64,000 nt of DNA from Fidelibacterota bacterium (lineage in GTDB: Bacteria > Pseudomonadota > Alphaproteobacteria > Rhodospirillales > Rhodospirillaceae): NCBI GenBank assembly GCA_947476275.1, contig CANJPQ010000011.1:1-64000 (forward strand). Direction: 5' to 3'. The position numbers were made by a program, and so were the translations under genes. Under the pieces are notes generated by a model that was not told where the DNA came from, made no database searches, and saw only the letters and a program-made list of their open reading frames with translations. Below are positions 26,234 to 37,905 of this stretch, piece after piece. Positions within the stretch are counted from its first letter, which is position 1. Each line of letters starts with the position of its first letter.

Positions 26234-27676
26234 ATGGCGCGCTCTCCGCGTAAGAAGTCTGACCACCGCGCGCGCAAACGCGATGTCAATGCAACCGGGC
26301 TCACCGTCGCCATTGTCGGGCGCCCGAACGTCGGCAAATCCACGCTCTTCAATCGCCTGATTGGGCGCCGCTCGGCGCTGGTCCACGATCGTCCGGGTGT
26401 CACCCGCGACCGCCGCGAAGGCGCGGCACAAATCGGCGATCTCGCCTTTACCGCCGTCGACACCGCGGGCTTCGAGGATGCAGGCATCGAAACACTTGAA
26501 GGCCGCATGCGCAAGCAGACGGAGAAGGCGGTCGCGGATGCGGACGTCGCCCTGATGCTGATCGACGCCCGCGCCGGCATCACCACGCTGGACGAGCAGT
26601 TCGCCGATCTCCTGCGCCGCAGCCAAACCCCGGTCGTGCTGATCGCCAACAAGTGCGAAGGCAAAGGCCAAGACGAAGCTTTCTACGATGCCTATCGCCT
26701 CGGACTCGGCGATGCCCTCGCCATCTCCGCCGAACACGGCCAGGGATTGGATTCGATCTACGACGCCCTGCGACCCTATGCGCCGGATATGGACGCGCCG
26801 GACGACGAACGCGAAGATGATGATGCCGAACCCGAACTGGCCGCCGACGATCCGGAACGCCCGCTGCAGCTCGCCATCATCGGCCGCCCCAACACCGGCA
26901 AGTCGACCCTGGTGAATCGTCTGCTGGGCGAAGACCGCGTGCTCACCGGCCCGGAACCCGGCGTCACGCGCGACGCCATCCACGTCGATTGGACCTACAA
27001 CGGCCGCCGCATTCGCCTGGTCGATACCGCCGGCGTGCGGCGCAAGGCGCGCATCACCGATGCCGTCGAGAAGCTCTCCGTCAGTGAAACCTTCAACGCC
27101 GTGCGTTTGGCCGAGGTGGTGGTGCTGGTGCTGGATGCGGAATCGCCGCTCGACAAACAGGAACTCACGCTCGCACGCCACGTGGTCGACGAAGGCCGCG
27201 CCCTGGTGGTGGCCGTGAACAAGTGGGACCTGGTCAAGGACAAGACCAAGACCCTGCGCGAGATCGAGGAGCGGCTGGCGGAATCGCTCGCCCAGGTGCG
27301 CGGCGTGCCTTTGGTCACTTTCTCAGCCAAGACCGGACAGCGCGTCGACGGATTGATGGAAGCCGTGTTCAAGATCCATCGCCTCTGGAACACCCACGTC
27401 GCCACCAACGGCCTGAACCGCTGGCTGTCGGCGATGACCCAGGCACACCCGCCGCCGCTGTCGATTCACAAGCAGCGCATCAAACTGCGGTTCATGACCC
27501 AGGTGAAGACGCGCCCGCCCAGCTTCGTGATCTTCTCCTCGCGCGCCGCGGACCTGCCGGAAGGCTACACGCGCTATCTCACCAACGGTCTGCGCGACAC
27601 TTTCGGTTTGGATGGCATCCCGATCCGGATTTCCCTGCGCAAACCCAAGAATCCTTTCGACGACGACGAGCGCTAA
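26234..27676 (+). CDS. der: Ribosome-associated GTPase Der (EngA)
   Basis: A protein of 480 residues with two GTPase domains in tandem, unique to Der: G1 GRPNVGKSTLFNRL near 25 and G3 DTAGF in the first, GRPNTGKSTLVNRL near 218 and DTAGVRRK in the second. NKCEG and NKWD are the G4 motifs. A KH-like C-terminal domain follows. Der is required for 50S ribosome assembly. An acidic linker (DDEREDDDAE) joins the two G domains. Confidence 0.97.
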   Translation: MARSPRKKSDHRARKRDVNATGLTVAIVGRPNVGKSTLFNRLIGRRSALVHDRPGVTRDRREGAAQIGDLAFTAVDTAGFEDAGIETLEGRMRKQTEKAVADADVALMLIDARAGITTLDEQFADLLRRSQTPVVLIANKCEGKGQDEAFYDAYRLGLGDALAISAEHGQGLDSIYDALRPYAPDMDAPDDEREDDDAEPELAADDPERPLQLAIIGRPNTGKSTLVNRLLGEDRVLTGPEPGVTRDAIHVDWTYNGRRIRLVDTAGVRRKARITDAVEKLSVSETFNAVRLAEVVVLVLDAESPLDKQELTLARHVVDEGRALVVAVNKWDLVKDKTKTLREIEERLAESLAQVRGVPLVTFSAKTGQRVDGLMEAVFKIHRLWNTHVATNGLNRWLSAMTQAHPPPLSIHKQRIKLRFMTQVKTRPPSFVIFSSRAADLPEGYTRYLTNGLRDTFGLDGIPIRISLRKPKNPFDDDER

Positions 27677-27678
27677 AC

Positions 27679-28458
27679 GTGCAGCGTCACCTGCCCTTCG
27701 AGCGCGGGGTAAACTTCCGCGACTTCGGCGGCTACGACACCGCCGACGGCGCTCGCGTCAAATGGCGCAAGCTGTTCCGCTGTGGGCACCTCGCGAAACT
27801 GAGCGAATCAGATCAGGCGACGCTTGAGTCGCTGCAATTGGGCTTCGTATGCGATTTCCGCTCCGAGCGGGAGAACGAAAAGCTGCCGCCGCGACTCTCG
27901 GCTGCGCTGATGGAGCGGCGCATTCTTTTGAACATTTGGCCGAAATCGTCCCGCACCATTGGCGACATGATGCGCCGGCTCGCCGCCGGCGAGATCACCG
28001 ACGAGGAAATCTATCACGGCCAGAATGTCATCTACCGTGAGTTTGTGACCGACTTCGCCGCGCACTACGGCCGGATGTTTGCGCGCCTGTTGCAGGCGGA
28101 AGGTCAGCCGATCCTGATTCATTGCACCGCCGGCAAGGATCGGACCGGGCTCGGCGCGGCCTTGATCCTGTCGGCGCTCGGCGTGCCCGAGGGTGTCATC
28201 GTCGACGACTACCTGATCTCCAACGGCTGTCCCATCCTGCGAGAAGAGATATTCGCGATCGTCCGACGCTCGCACGAACTCAAAGCCGACGACGAGCCGC
28301 GCTTCATGCGCTTGCTGGGCGCGCGCGCCGACAGCCTGCACGCCGCGTTCGCAGCAATTGCTCAAACCTCGGGGTCTGTGGACGGCTACCTTGCCGACTC
28401 CCTCGGCGTCTCCGCGCGCGACCGCGATAACCTGCGGCGCTGGTATTTGGAAGCCTGA
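27679..28458 (+). CDS. Tyrosine-protein phosphatase family protein
   Basis: A protein of 259 residues of the Y_phosphatase3 type: an N-terminal NFRDFGGY motif and the catalytic P-loop HCTAGKDRTG (Cys and Arg present) near residue 152. Such enzymes act on phosphotyrosine or on phosphoinositides. The GTG start at 27679 lies 2 bases after the der stop, so it is probably read through from the bamB-der operon. Confidence 0.85.
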   Translation: MQRHLPFERGVNFRDFGGYDTADGARVKWRKLFRCGHLAKLSESDQATLESLQLGFVCDFRSERENEKLPPRLSAALMERRILLNIWPKSSRTIGDMMRRLAAGEITDEEIYHGQNVIYREFVTDFAAHYGRMFARLLQAEGQPILIHCTAGKDRTGLGAALILSALGVPEGVIVDDYLISNGCPILREEIFAIVRRSHELKADDEPRFMRLLGARADSLHAAFAAIAQTSGSVDGYLADSLGVSARDRDNLRRWYLEA

Positions 28459-28642
28459 GGCAAGCCTCACTGGCTTCGCCCCGCCCACTGCACACACCGT
28501 GAGCTTTGACGGTTCGCCGTTTCCGTGAGACTGGTGGTGGCCGTCCCGTTTGCCCGCGTATTTCCCGCGTATTTACGCGGAGAGGCACCGAAACTTGTGC
28601 TCCTGTTTTACGCCGAAGCCTCGCGTCGCCGCGGGTCGGTAT

Positions 28643-29383
28643 TCAGGCCGTTTGGGCGGTCAGGATCTGACCGGTCTGATCGAAATCCGCGCGTGCGGCG
28701 GTCACGAACATGTCCGTGATCTGATCCGGCTGCGCCATGGTCTTGAGGTCCGCCCCGGGGAATGCGGTCGCGAACATCTTGGTCGCCACCGCGCCCGGAT
28801 CGATCAGGTTCACGCGCAGTTTGGTGTGCGCGGTTTCCTTGGCGTAGATGATCGCCAACTGTTCCAACGCGGCTTTCGAAGCGGCGTAAGGTCCCCAGTA
28901 CATGCTCTGGGAGCGCGCCGCGATGGACGTCACGAACAGCGCGCGGCCCGCGTCGGCGGCCCGTAGCAACGGATCGAGGCTACGGATCAGCCTCCAGTTC
29001 GCCGTCACGTTCACGGCGAACACTTCGTCCCACATTTTCGGCGTGTACTGTGGCATCGGCGACAACTGCCCGAGGGATCCTGCGTTGCCGACCAGGATGT
29101 CGAGCTTGCCGTAGCGCTGGAACAGCGCGCCGCCGACCTGGTCGATCTTGGCGTAGTCGGTGATGTTCTCCGCGATCAGGGTCGCAGACTTGCCGGTCGC
29201 CGCCTTGATCTCGTCGTCGAGTTCTTCCAACGCGCCCTTCGTGCGCGCCATCGCGATCACATGGGCGCCTTCCTTGGCAAAGCGCAGCGCAACTGCGCGG
29301 CCGATCCCGCGGGACGCGCCCGTGACGAGGGCGATGCGGCCCGCAAGGGCGCCGGCGCCCAGGGAGTTGTCGGCGTCGGTCAC
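28643..29383 (-). CDS. SDR family oxidoreductase
   Basis: A short-chain dehydrogenase of 246 residues: TGASRGIG cofactor loop near 21, NAG motif, and the Ser ... Tyr-x-x-x-Lys triad in VTSIAARS and YAASK. The substrate is unknown. It starts with GTG immediately after the purF stop and is the last gene of the alr-mlaEF-radA-cvpA-purF operon, a position conserved in Alphaproteobacteria. Confidence 0.9.
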   Translation of the reverse strand: MTDADNSLGAGALAGRIALVTGASRGIGRAVALRFAKEGAHVIAMARTKGALEELDDEIKAATGKSATLIAENITDYAKIDQVGGALFQRYGKLDILVGNAGSLGQLSPMPQYTPKMWDEVFAVNVTANWRLIRSLDPLLRAADAGRALFVTSIAARSQSMYWGPYAASKAALEQLAIIYAKETAHTKLRVNLIDPGAVATKMFATAFPGADLKTMAQPDQITDMFVTAARADFDQTGQILTAQTA

Positions 29384-30877
29384 TTAAGAGGCCCGCTCTT
29401 CCTGAAGCAGGGACAGTTGCTTGGGCTGCGAACCGGCCTTCTGGTCCGTCAGCGGCAACGGGTAATCGCCGGTGAAACAGGCGTCGCAATACTGCGGCTT
29501 GTCGGCGGAGCGCTTGTCCTGGCCGACCGCCTTATACAACCCATCGATGGATATGAACGCGAGGCTGTCCACACCCAGCAGCTTGGCTATGCTGGCAACG
29601 TCATGGCGCGCCGCCAGCAGCTTGTCGTAGGACGGCGTATCGATGCCGAAGAAACACGGATGTGCGGTGGGCGGCGAGGAAATGCGCATGTGCACTTCCG
29701 TCGCACCGGCTTGGCGCACCATCTCAACGATCTTGGTCGAGGTCGTGCCGCGCACGATCGAATCGTCCACCAGTACCACGCGCTTGCCTGCCAGCACGCC
29801 CTTGTTCGGGTTGTGCTTGCGCTTCACGCCAAGATGCCGGGTCTTGTCGGTCGGCTGGATGAAGGTGCGGCCGACATAGTGATTGCGGATGATACCGTAC
29901 TCGAACGGCTTGCCGGCCTGTGCCGCAAAGCCCAACGCCGCGGGCACGCCGGAATCCGGTACCGGCACCACCACGTCGCAGTCCACCGGGCTTTCGAACG
30001 CCAGCTGCGCGCCGATCTTCTTGCGCACGTCGTAAACGTTGTGATGCTCCACGTCGGAGTCGGGCCGCGCGAAGTAAATGTACTCGAAGATGCAGAAGCG
30101 CGGATTCTGCTTCGGGAACGGCTTCAGGCTGCGGATGGACCCGTCGGCGGCTAGGATCACGACTTCGCCCGGCTCGATATCGCGCACATACTCCGCGCCG
30201 ATGATGTCGAGCGCGCAGGTCTCGGAGCACAGGATGTGCGACTTATCGAGTTTCCCCAGCACCAGGGGCCGCACGCCCAACGGATCGCGCGCGCCAATCA
30301 CGGCGGAGTTGGTCAGGCAGACGAAGGAATACGCGCCTTCGATCTGGCGCAAGGCATCGATCAACCGGTCTTCCACGCTGTGCTGCTGGCTGAGCGCGAT
30401 CAGGTGGGTGACGACTTCGGTGTCGGAGGTGGACTGGAACAGGCTGCCGCGCTTCTGCAGTTCGCTGCGCAGGGTCAGCGCGTTGGTGAGGTTGCCGTTG
30501 TGGGCGAGCGCGAAGCCGCCGAACTCCAATTCCGCGAACAGCGGTTGCACATTGCGCAGGATGGTGCCGCCGGTGGTGGCATAGCGGGTGTGGCCGACGG
30601 CCATATGCCCCTTCAGGCGATCCACCACTTCACTGGTGAAGTTCTCGGACACGTGGCCCATGCCGCGGTGGCTGTGGAACTGCACGCCGTCGAAGGCGAC
30701 GATGCCGGCGGCTTCCTGGCCGCGGTGCTGCAGCGCATGGAGGCCCAGCGCGGTGTGGGCCGCGGCATCCGCATCGCCGACGATGCCGAATACGCCACAT
30801 TCTTCTTTCAGGTGATCGTCGTCGACGTCAAACGGATGGGTCGACAGCTCCGCCGGGGTGATCTCTTGCGTGCTCAT
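29384..30877 (-). CDS. purF: Amidophosphoribosyltransferase
   Basis: A protein of 497 residues for the first step of purine synthesis (glutamine + PRPP to phosphoribosylamine). The N-terminal glutaminase domain begins at the nucleophile Cys in KEECGVFGI after a propeptide of about 25 residues that must be removed. The C-terminal PRTase domain has the PRPP loop VVLVDDSIVRGTT. Cysteines in RFCIFEYIYFARPDS, AHPCFFGID and QYCDACF match the four ligands of the 4Fe-4S cluster in the Bacillus-type enzyme. It overlaps cvpA by 4 bases. Confidence 0.97.
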   Translation of the reverse strand: MSTQEITPAELSTHPFDVDDDHLKEECGVFGIVGDADAAAHTALGLHALQHRGQEAAGIVAFDGVQFHSHRGMGHVSENFTSEVVDRLKGHMAVGHTRYATTGGTILRNVQPLFAELEFGGFALAHNGNLTNALTLRSELQKRGSLFQSTSDTEVVTHLIALSQQHSVEDRLIDALRQIEGAYSFVCLTNSAVIGARDPLGVRPLVLGKLDKSHILCSETCALDIIGAEYVRDIEPGEVVILAADGSIRSLKPFPKQNPRFCIFEYIYFARPDSDVEHHNVYDVRKKIGAQLAFESPVDCDVVVPVPDSGVPAALGFAAQAGKPFEYGIIRNHYVGRTFIQPTDKTRHLGVKRKHNPNKGVLAGKRVVLVDDSIVRGTTSTKIVEMVRQAGATEVHMRISSPPTAHPCFFGIDTPSYDKLLAARHDVASIAKLLGVDSLAFISIDGLYKAVGQDKRSADKPQYCDACFTGDYPLPLTDQKAGSQPKQLSLLQEERAS

Positions 30878-31580
30878 CGCTCGCTCCCCGGTTTATCGGT
30901 GCTGTTCTGCAAGAGCTCTTCCACCTTCTTACCAATCTCGTCGGCGCCGGCGCCCGACTTCTCCGTGCCGTCCCCACCCTTGCCGCGTGCGGCGCGGGGC
31001 TGCGGTTGGGTCAGACGATCCAGCGCCCGCTTGGTTTCGGCAGCCTGGTCGACCTTGGCGGCGGCATCTTTAGCAGCATCTCCCGCGCGCTGGAAGGTGC
31101 GCGGAAGCAGGCTTTTCAACCCCTCCGCGCCGGTTTCCATCAGAGGCAGGGTTTTTGCCCCGCGCATCCAATCCGGCCGTTTGTCGGGCGTGATCAGCCA
31201 GTCGCAGATAATGAGTCCGACGCACAAAATCACCCCCCCGCGGACCAGACCGAAAACAAAGCCCAGGGAGCGGTCGAACGGGTTGAAGCCTGAGCGCCGG
31301 ACGTGGCCGGCGATGAGGTTGATGATCAGGGACAGGACGAACAGGATCGCCAGGAACAGCACCACCACGGCGGCGGCGTCGGCCGCCCAGTCGAGGGGGA
31401 TCAGCTTGCGCGCGGTCGGCTGGACGAACTTGAACCCATACAGCGAGCCGAACACCGCGCCGGCCCAGGCGCCGATGGAAAGAGTCTCTTGGACAAAGCC
31501 GCGCATGAAGGCGAGCAGCGCGGAGATCAGTAGGACGATCCCAACCGCCAGATCGAGCCCGTTGATCGGCAGGCCGGCCA

Positions 31581-31581
<1 letters not shown>
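30874..31581 (-). CDS. cvpA: CvpA family membrane protein
   Basis: A protein of 235 residues with four hydrophobic helices in the first 120 residues (LDLAVGIVLLISALLAFMRG; later AAVVVLFLAILFVLSL) and a long charged C-terminal tail. In E. coli CvpA is needed for colicin V production and bile resistance, and its gene is often linked to purF, as here. It overlaps purF by 4 bases and radA by 1. Confidence 0.92.
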
Positions 31582-32999
<1,418 letters not shown>

Positions 33000-33002
33000 G
33001 CG

Positions 33003-33779
33003 TTACCTGCGCACTTGCATCTTGATCGGCCCTTCGGCGCGGCCGTGAACGAACTGCTGCACATAGGGATTTTCGGTGCTGTCGACATCCGCCGCCGGAC
33101 CCACCCAGATCAGCTTGCCTTCATAGAGCATCGCGATACGGTCGCCGATCTTGCGCGCCGACTGCATGTCGTGCGTGATCGACAGGGCCGTGATGCCTTT
33201 CTTTTTTACTGTGGAAACGATCAGGTCGTTGATCACGTCCGACATGATCGGATCGAGGCCGGTTGTCGGCTCGTCGAAGAACACGATCTCCGGCCGGCCG
33301 GCGATGGCGCGGGCAAGGCCGACGCGCTTCTGCATGCCGCCCGACAGTTCCGACGGCGCCAGATCGGCCACCTGTTCGTCCAAGCCGACCTTGGCGAGCG
33401 TCTCAATGGCTTGCGCGCGCGCTGTGTCGCGGGACAAATGCCGGTCCCGTGCGCGCAATCCGAAGGCCACGTTTTCCCACACCGGCAGGCTGTCGAACAG
33501 CGCGCCGCCCTGAAACAGCATGCCGAACTTGGCGTTCGTCGCGTCGCGCGCGTTGGACTCAAGATGCATGACGTTCTGGCCGTCGACGGCAATAGTGCCG
33601 GTATCCGCTTCCAGAATGCCAAGGATGCATTTGATCAGCACCGACTTGCCGGTGCCGGACCCGCCGATCACCACAACGGACTCGCCCGCGGCGATATCCA
33701 GATCGATACCGCTCAGGACCTGCTTTTCGCCGAACGCCTTGGCGACGCCGCGCAGGGAGATTTTGGGGACGTCCGTCAT
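33003..33779 (-). CDS. mlaF: Phospholipid transport ATP-binding protein MlaF
   Basis: An ABC ATPase of 258 residues: Walker A GGSGTGKSVL, signature LSGGMQKRVGLARA, Walker B IVFFDEPTTGLDP. The KRV after the signature and PTTGLDPI are typical of MlaF, which drives retrograde (or bidirectional) phospholipid movement between the membranes. It overlaps mlaE by 4 bases. mlaD, the MCE-domain partner, is not in this operon. Confidence 0.93.
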   Translation of the reverse strand: MTDVPKISLRGVAKAFGEKQVLSGIDLDIAAGESVVVIGGSGTGKSVLIKCILGILEADTGTIAVDGQNVMHLESNARDATNAKFGMLFQGGALFDSLPVWENVAFGLRARDRHLSRDTARAQAIETLAKVGLDEQVADLAPSELSGGMQKRVGLARAIAGRPEIVFFDEPTTGLDPIMSDVINDLIVSTVKKKGITALSITHDMQSARKIGDRIAMLYEGKLIWVGPAADVDSTENPYVQQFVHGRAEGPIKMQVRR

Positions 33780-34549
33780 GTGCCGAAGAACATCTCCGTG
33801 ATCACATAGTTCACGATCAGGATCGCGATCGAGGACGAGACCACCGCATTTGTGGTCGCGGCACCCACGCCTTGCGCGCCGCCCTTGGAGTGATAGCCGT
33901 TGTAGCAGCCCATCAGCGCGATGATGAAGCCGAACGCCGCGGCTTTGACGAGGCCGGAGATGACGTCCAGCGCTTCCATCGCATCGTAGGTGTTGTTGAT
34001 GTAGGTGGCGGGATTGAACCCCAGCTTATACACGCCCACCACATAGCCGCCCGCGACCCCGATGATGTCGGCGATCAGCACCAGCACGGGCAGCATCAGC
34101 AGTCCGGCGATCAGCCGCGGCACCACCAGGAACTTGAAGGGGTTGGTCGAAAGCGTCGTCAGCGCATCGATCTGCTCGGTCACCCGCATGGTGCCGATCT
34201 CGGCGGCCATGGAGGCGCCGATACGCCCCGCCACCATCAGGCCCGCCAGCACCGGGCCGAGTTCGCGGGTCAGCGAGATCACCACCACATTGGCGATGGC
34301 GCTCTCGGCGGAGAAGCGCGCGAAGCCGGTGTAGCTCTGCAGCGCCAGCACCATGCCGGAGAAGATCGCCGTCAGGCCGACGACCGGCAGCGAATAGAAA
34401 CCGATATCGATGAACTGCTTCACGATCAGGCGGCCGTAGATCGGCGGACGGAAACAGTGGCTGATCGCGGTGCCCGCGAAGATCGTGAGTCGCCCGAGAT
34501 GGGCAAGGAAGTCGAGAACGACGCGGCCGATGAGGGCGAGCAGGTTCAT
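33776..34549 (-). CDS. mlaE: Phospholipid transport permease MlaE
   Basis: A MlaE/YrbE permease of 257 residues with five to six helices and the family signatures LPVVGLTAIFSGMVLALQSY, TRELGPVLAGLMVAGR and GASMAAEIGTMRVTEQIDAL. It partners MlaF. It overlaps alr and mlaF by 4 bases each, so translation is coupled. Confidence 0.95.
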   Translation of the reverse strand: MNLLALIGRVVLDFLAHLGRLTIFAGTAISHCFRPPIYGRLIVKQFIDIGFYSLPVVGLTAIFSGMVLALQSYTGFARFSAESAIANVVVISLTRELGPVLAGLMVAGRIGASMAAEIGTMRVTEQIDALTTLSTNPFKFLVVPRLIAGLLMLPVLVLIADIIGVAGGYVVGVYKLGFNPATYINNTYDAMEALDVISGLVKAAAFGFIIALMGCYNGYHSKGGAQGVGAATTNAVVSSSIAILIVNYVITEMFFGT

Positions 34550-35721
34550 GGCTTCGCCGCCGGCGCGGGCAGGTATCGGCGGTGATAGCGGCTGCCGAGA
34601 GACGTCAGGATTTCGTAGCCCACGGTGCCGGCCTCGCGCGCGAGATCGTCGACCGTATGCGTCGTGCCGATCACTTCGATGAACTGGCCGGGCTGGGCGG
34701 CGGACTCTGCCACGGCGGACACATCGAAGGTGGTGAGGTCCATGGACACGCGGCCCAGGATCGGCACCCGCAGGCCGTCGAGCAGTCCGTGGCCGCCAGC
34801 GCCGGCGCTGCGCAGCAAGCCGTCGGCATAACCCATTGATACGGTTGCCAATTTAGCTCCATCCGGGGCCTGGACGGTGGCACCGTATCCAACCGGTCCC
34901 GCTTGGTCAACGCGCCGCACCTGGAGGATCCGGGCGAGCAGCCGCACGACAGGAACGACCGGCCAGCGCGGCTTGCCGTCGGCGGGTGGGTTTTCCGGGT
35001 GCGACCCGTACAGTGCAATGCCCGGCCGCGCGAACTGAAAGTGCCATGCCGGTCCGAGCAGCAGCCCGGCGGAGTTGGCCAGCGATCCTCGTGCATCGGG
35101 AAAGCGCCCGCGAAAGGTGCCCAGCGCGGAGAAAAAGCGGTCCAGCTGCTGCTTATTCAACGGATGCGCAGGCGTGTCGGCGCAGGCGAGGTGACTCATG
35201 AGTGCCAGCGGATGAAGCCCCAGGAAGCCATCCGGGTCGTCCATGTGGGCGGCGAATTCCGCGGGTGTCAGGCCCAGGCGCTGCATGCCCGTGTCGACCT
35301 GCACGAAGGATTCCATCAGCACGTCGTTGGTGGACGCGAACGTGCGCCAGGCTTTGATCTGCTGCGGGCTGCTCAACACAGGGATCACGTTAAAGCCGGC
35401 GAAATCCCGCTCGGTCTTGCCCGGCGCGGGCCCGTGCATACACACGATGCGCGGGGTCGCGCCAACCGCTGCGCGCAAAGCCACCGCTTCGTCCAAATGC
35501 GCGACATAGAAGGTGACGCAGCCGGCGGCCTTCAGGGCCTGGGCGACCTGGACCATCCCCAGGCCGTAGGCGTCGGCCTTCACAACCGCGCCGACATCGG
35601 TTCCGGGAGCCTGCTTTTTCAGGCGCCGCCAATTCTCCACAACCGCGGCCAGGTCGATGGTCAACAGCGCGCCAGCGCGGTCGTCCGGGGCCGAAGCGAG
35701 GGTGGGGGCACGGGGGCTCAT
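34546..35721 (-). CDS. alr: Alanine racemase
   Basis: A protein of 391 residues that makes D-alanine for peptidoglycan. The PLP lysine lies in AVVKADAYGLG near residue 45. The catalytic Tyr lies in GYGAT, and the second-domain start is in VRLLARILQVRRV. ARPGIALYG is also conserved. The start at 35721 (MSPRAPTLAS) gives the normal length; an in-frame extension upstream is unlikely. It is the first gene of the mlaEF-radA-cvpA-purF run. Confidence 0.95.
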   Translation of the reverse strand: MSPRAPTLASAPDDRAGALLTIDLAAVVENWRRLKKQAPGTDVGAVVKADAYGLGMVQVAQALKAAGCVTFYVAHLDEAVALRAAVGATPRIVCMHGPAPGKTERDFAGFNVIPVLSSPQQIKAWRTFASTNDVLMESFVQVDTGMQRLGLTPAEFAAHMDDPDGFLGLHPLALMSHLACADTPAHPLNKQQLDRFFSALGTFRGRFPDARGSLANSAGLLLGPAWHFQFARPGIALYGSHPENPPADGKPRWPVVPVVRLLARILQVRRVDQAGPVGYGATVQAPDGAKLATVSMGYADGLLRSAGAGGHGLLDGLRVPILGRVSMDLTTFDVSAVAESAAQPGQFIEVIGTTHTVDDLAREAGTVGYEILTSLGSRYHRRYLPAPAAKP

Positions 35722-35762
35722 GCGCCCGTTGTGTAGGACATTTGGCGGCGCAGCGCAGCCAC

Positions 35763-36161
35763 TCAGTTGGGGCCGGCAGTGTGACAAACCACGCAGAGCT
35801 TGTTGCCGTCCGGATCGCGGAAGTACGCACCGTAGTAGTCGGCGTGGTACTGCGGCCGTAGGCCCGGCGGGCCTTCGCAGGTCGCGCCGTTGGCAAGCGC
35901 CAGGGCGTGGCAGCGATCGACAAGCGGACGCGTTGCGGCAAGCAGGGCCACCATTTGCCCGTTTCCGGGTAGGGCCACATTGCCGTCGTAGGCGCGTCCG
36001 ATCACAAACAGCGGCCTGTCATGGTCCGCCTGCTTCCATGCGGCCCACCCCCTGCCTGCATCGGCAAACTTGGTGACCAAGCCGAGCGCCACCATCAGGG
36101 GTGAATAGAACGCGTGCGCGCGCTCAAAGTCCGTGATTCCGACATAGACGTGAGAGAACAC
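35763..36161 (-). CDS. VOC family (glyoxalase-like) protein
   Basis: A protein of 132 residues with the vicinal-oxygen-chelate beta-alpha-beta-beta-beta pattern: FSHVYVGITDFERAHAFYSPLM at the start and YFRDPDGNKLCVV at the end, both typical of glyoxalase/bleomycin-resistance proteins. The metal His near residue 4 and a late Asp/Asn region are visible. The function is unknown. It lies between dnaB (9 bases) and alr (41 bases). Confidence 0.88.
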   Translation of the reverse strand: MFSHVYVGITDFERAHAFYSPLMVALGLVTKFADAGRGWAAWKQADHDRPLFVIGRAYDGNVALPGNGQMVALLAATRPLVDRCHALALANGATCEGPPGLRPQYHADYYGAYFRDPDGNKLCVVCHTAGPN

Positions 36162-36170
36162 GGCGCGCGC

Positions 36171-37697
36171 CTATTCCATCTGACTGGGGACGTATTCGTT
36201 GTCGATGTGGTCGGTGAAGTGGGTGAACTCCGCCTCGAAGTGCAGTCTCACCGTGCCGATGGGGCCGTGGCGCTGCTTGGCGACAATCACTTCGGCGATG
36301 TTGTGCGCCTGTTCGCAGCGCTGCTGCCACTCGATGATCCGCTCGTGATGATGATCCGAAGTCTCATTGTCGCGGCGCGCCGGCTCGCCGCCGCGCTCGA
36401 GATAGTACTGCTCGCGAAACACGAACATGACCACGTCGGAGTCCTGCTCGATGGTGCCCGATTCGCGCAAGTCGGCGAGTTGCGGGCGCTTGTCTTCGCG
36501 CTGTTCGACGGCACGGCTGAGCTGAGACAGCGCCAGCACGGGCACCTTCAGATCTTTGGCCAGCGCTTTCAAGCCGCGGGTGATGGCGGAGATTTCCTGC
36601 ACGCGGTTCTCAGCCTTCTCGCTCCGCGACGCCGAGATCAGCTGCAGATAGTCGATGACGATCAGTCCGAGGCCGCCTTCGCCGTTCTTGGCTTGGCGCG
36701 CGAGGCGCCGGCAGCGCGTGCGGATCGCGGACACCGTGACGCCCGGGGTGTCGTCGATATCGAGCGGAAGGTCGCCCATCTCGGTGGACGCATGCACCAG
36801 CCGGTCGAAGTCTTCGTTCGACAGCGAGCCCGTGCGGATCGAGTGGCTGTTGATGCGCGAGCACTCCGCCAGGATACGATTCGCCAACTGCTCGGCGGAC
36901 ATTTCGAGAGAGAAGAACGCGACATGCTTGCCGCGATCCTCGGCCCGGTCGGTGGTGCGGAAATAACGCGCCGCGTTGTAGGCGATGTTGGTGGCCAAGG
37001 CGGTTTTGCCCATCGACGGGCGGCCCGCCAGAATGAGCAGATCGGACGGGTGGAGACCGCCGAGCTTCTTGTCGAGATCCGTCAGACCTGTCGTGACGCC
37101 GGCCAGGGCGCCTTCGCGCCGGTGCGCTGCTTCCGCCAGATCGACCGCGTCTTTGAGTGCCTTGGAGAAGGTCTTGAAGCCGCCTTCCGAACTGCCGCTG
37201 GAGGCGAGGTCGAACAGGCGCTGTTCCGAGCCTTCGATCTGGTCCGTTGCGGTCTCGTCAAGTTGCACGTCGAACGCGCCGTTGACCATCTCCTCGCCGA
37301 TGTTGATCAGCTCCCGGCGGAGGAACAGGTCGTAGATGATCTTGCCGTACTCGCCGGCATTGATGACGGTCACGACGCTGTTCGCGAGCCCGGCGATGTA
37401 TTTCATGCCGCCGGCGGCGATCACCAGCTCATCGCGCTCGAGGTAGGTCTTCAGGGTGACCGGATTGGCCTGGTGGCCCTGCTCGATCAGCTTGATCAGG
37501 GCGCTGTAGATGCGGGCATTGGCGGGATCCGTGAAGTGATCCGCCAGCAGGTAATCGCCCACCTTTTCGTACGCGCGGTTGTTGAGAAGGATCGCCCCCA
37601 ATAACGCGCGTTCCGCGTCCACGTTATGGGGCGGCGTCCGGAGGAGTCCCGGGGACGCATCCTGGGGCTCGGTGTTGGCGCGGAGGGCTGTGGGCAT
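36171..37697 (-). CDS. dnaB: Replicative DNA helicase DnaB
   Basis: A protein of 508 residues: the N-terminal DnaB domain (NVDAERALLGAIL), a linker and the RecA-like C-terminal motor with Walker A GRPSMGKTALATNIAYN, followed by FSLEMSAEQLANR and LALSQLSRAVEQR. It unwinds DNA at the replication fork. No intein or insertion is seen. Confidence 0.97.
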   Translation of the reverse strand: MPTALRANTEPQDASPGLLRTPPHNVDAERALLGAILLNNRAYEKVGDYLLADHFTDPANARIYSALIKLIEQGHQANPVTLKTYLERDELVIAAGGMKYIAGLANSVVTVINAGEYGKIIYDLFLRRELINIGEEMVNGAFDVQLDETATDQIEGSEQRLFDLASSGSSEGGFKTFSKALKDAVDLAEAAHRREGALAGVTTGLTDLDKKLGGLHPSDLLILAGRPSMGKTALATNIAYNAARYFRTTDRAEDRGKHVAFFSLEMSAEQLANRILAECSRINSHSIRTGSLSNEDFDRLVHASTEMGDLPLDIDDTPGVTVSAIRTRCRRLARQAKNGEGGLGLIVIDYLQLISASRSEKAENRVQEISAITRGLKALAKDLKVPVLALSQLSRAVEQREDKRPQLADLRESGTIEQDSDVVMFVFREQYYLERGGEPARRDNETSDHHHERIIEWQQRCEQAHNIAEVIVAKQRHGPIGTVRLHFEAEFTHFTDHIDNEYVPSQME

Positions 37698-37905
37698 GGC
37701 GCGGACACTATTTCGTCACAGGACGCAGGTCATTAGTTTTCAAAGGCAAAATAAAAATTTGCCCTGTGGATTACGTGAATGGCGGGGGGAAAACCCGCTC
37801 GGGACGGATCATTTTCCCACGCCGGCACGTTTTGGGAGCCATGGTCAAAAGTCTTAGGAGTTCGTCAAGGAACGTGCTGCCGGTCCGATCATCGGTGTTT
37901 GCGTT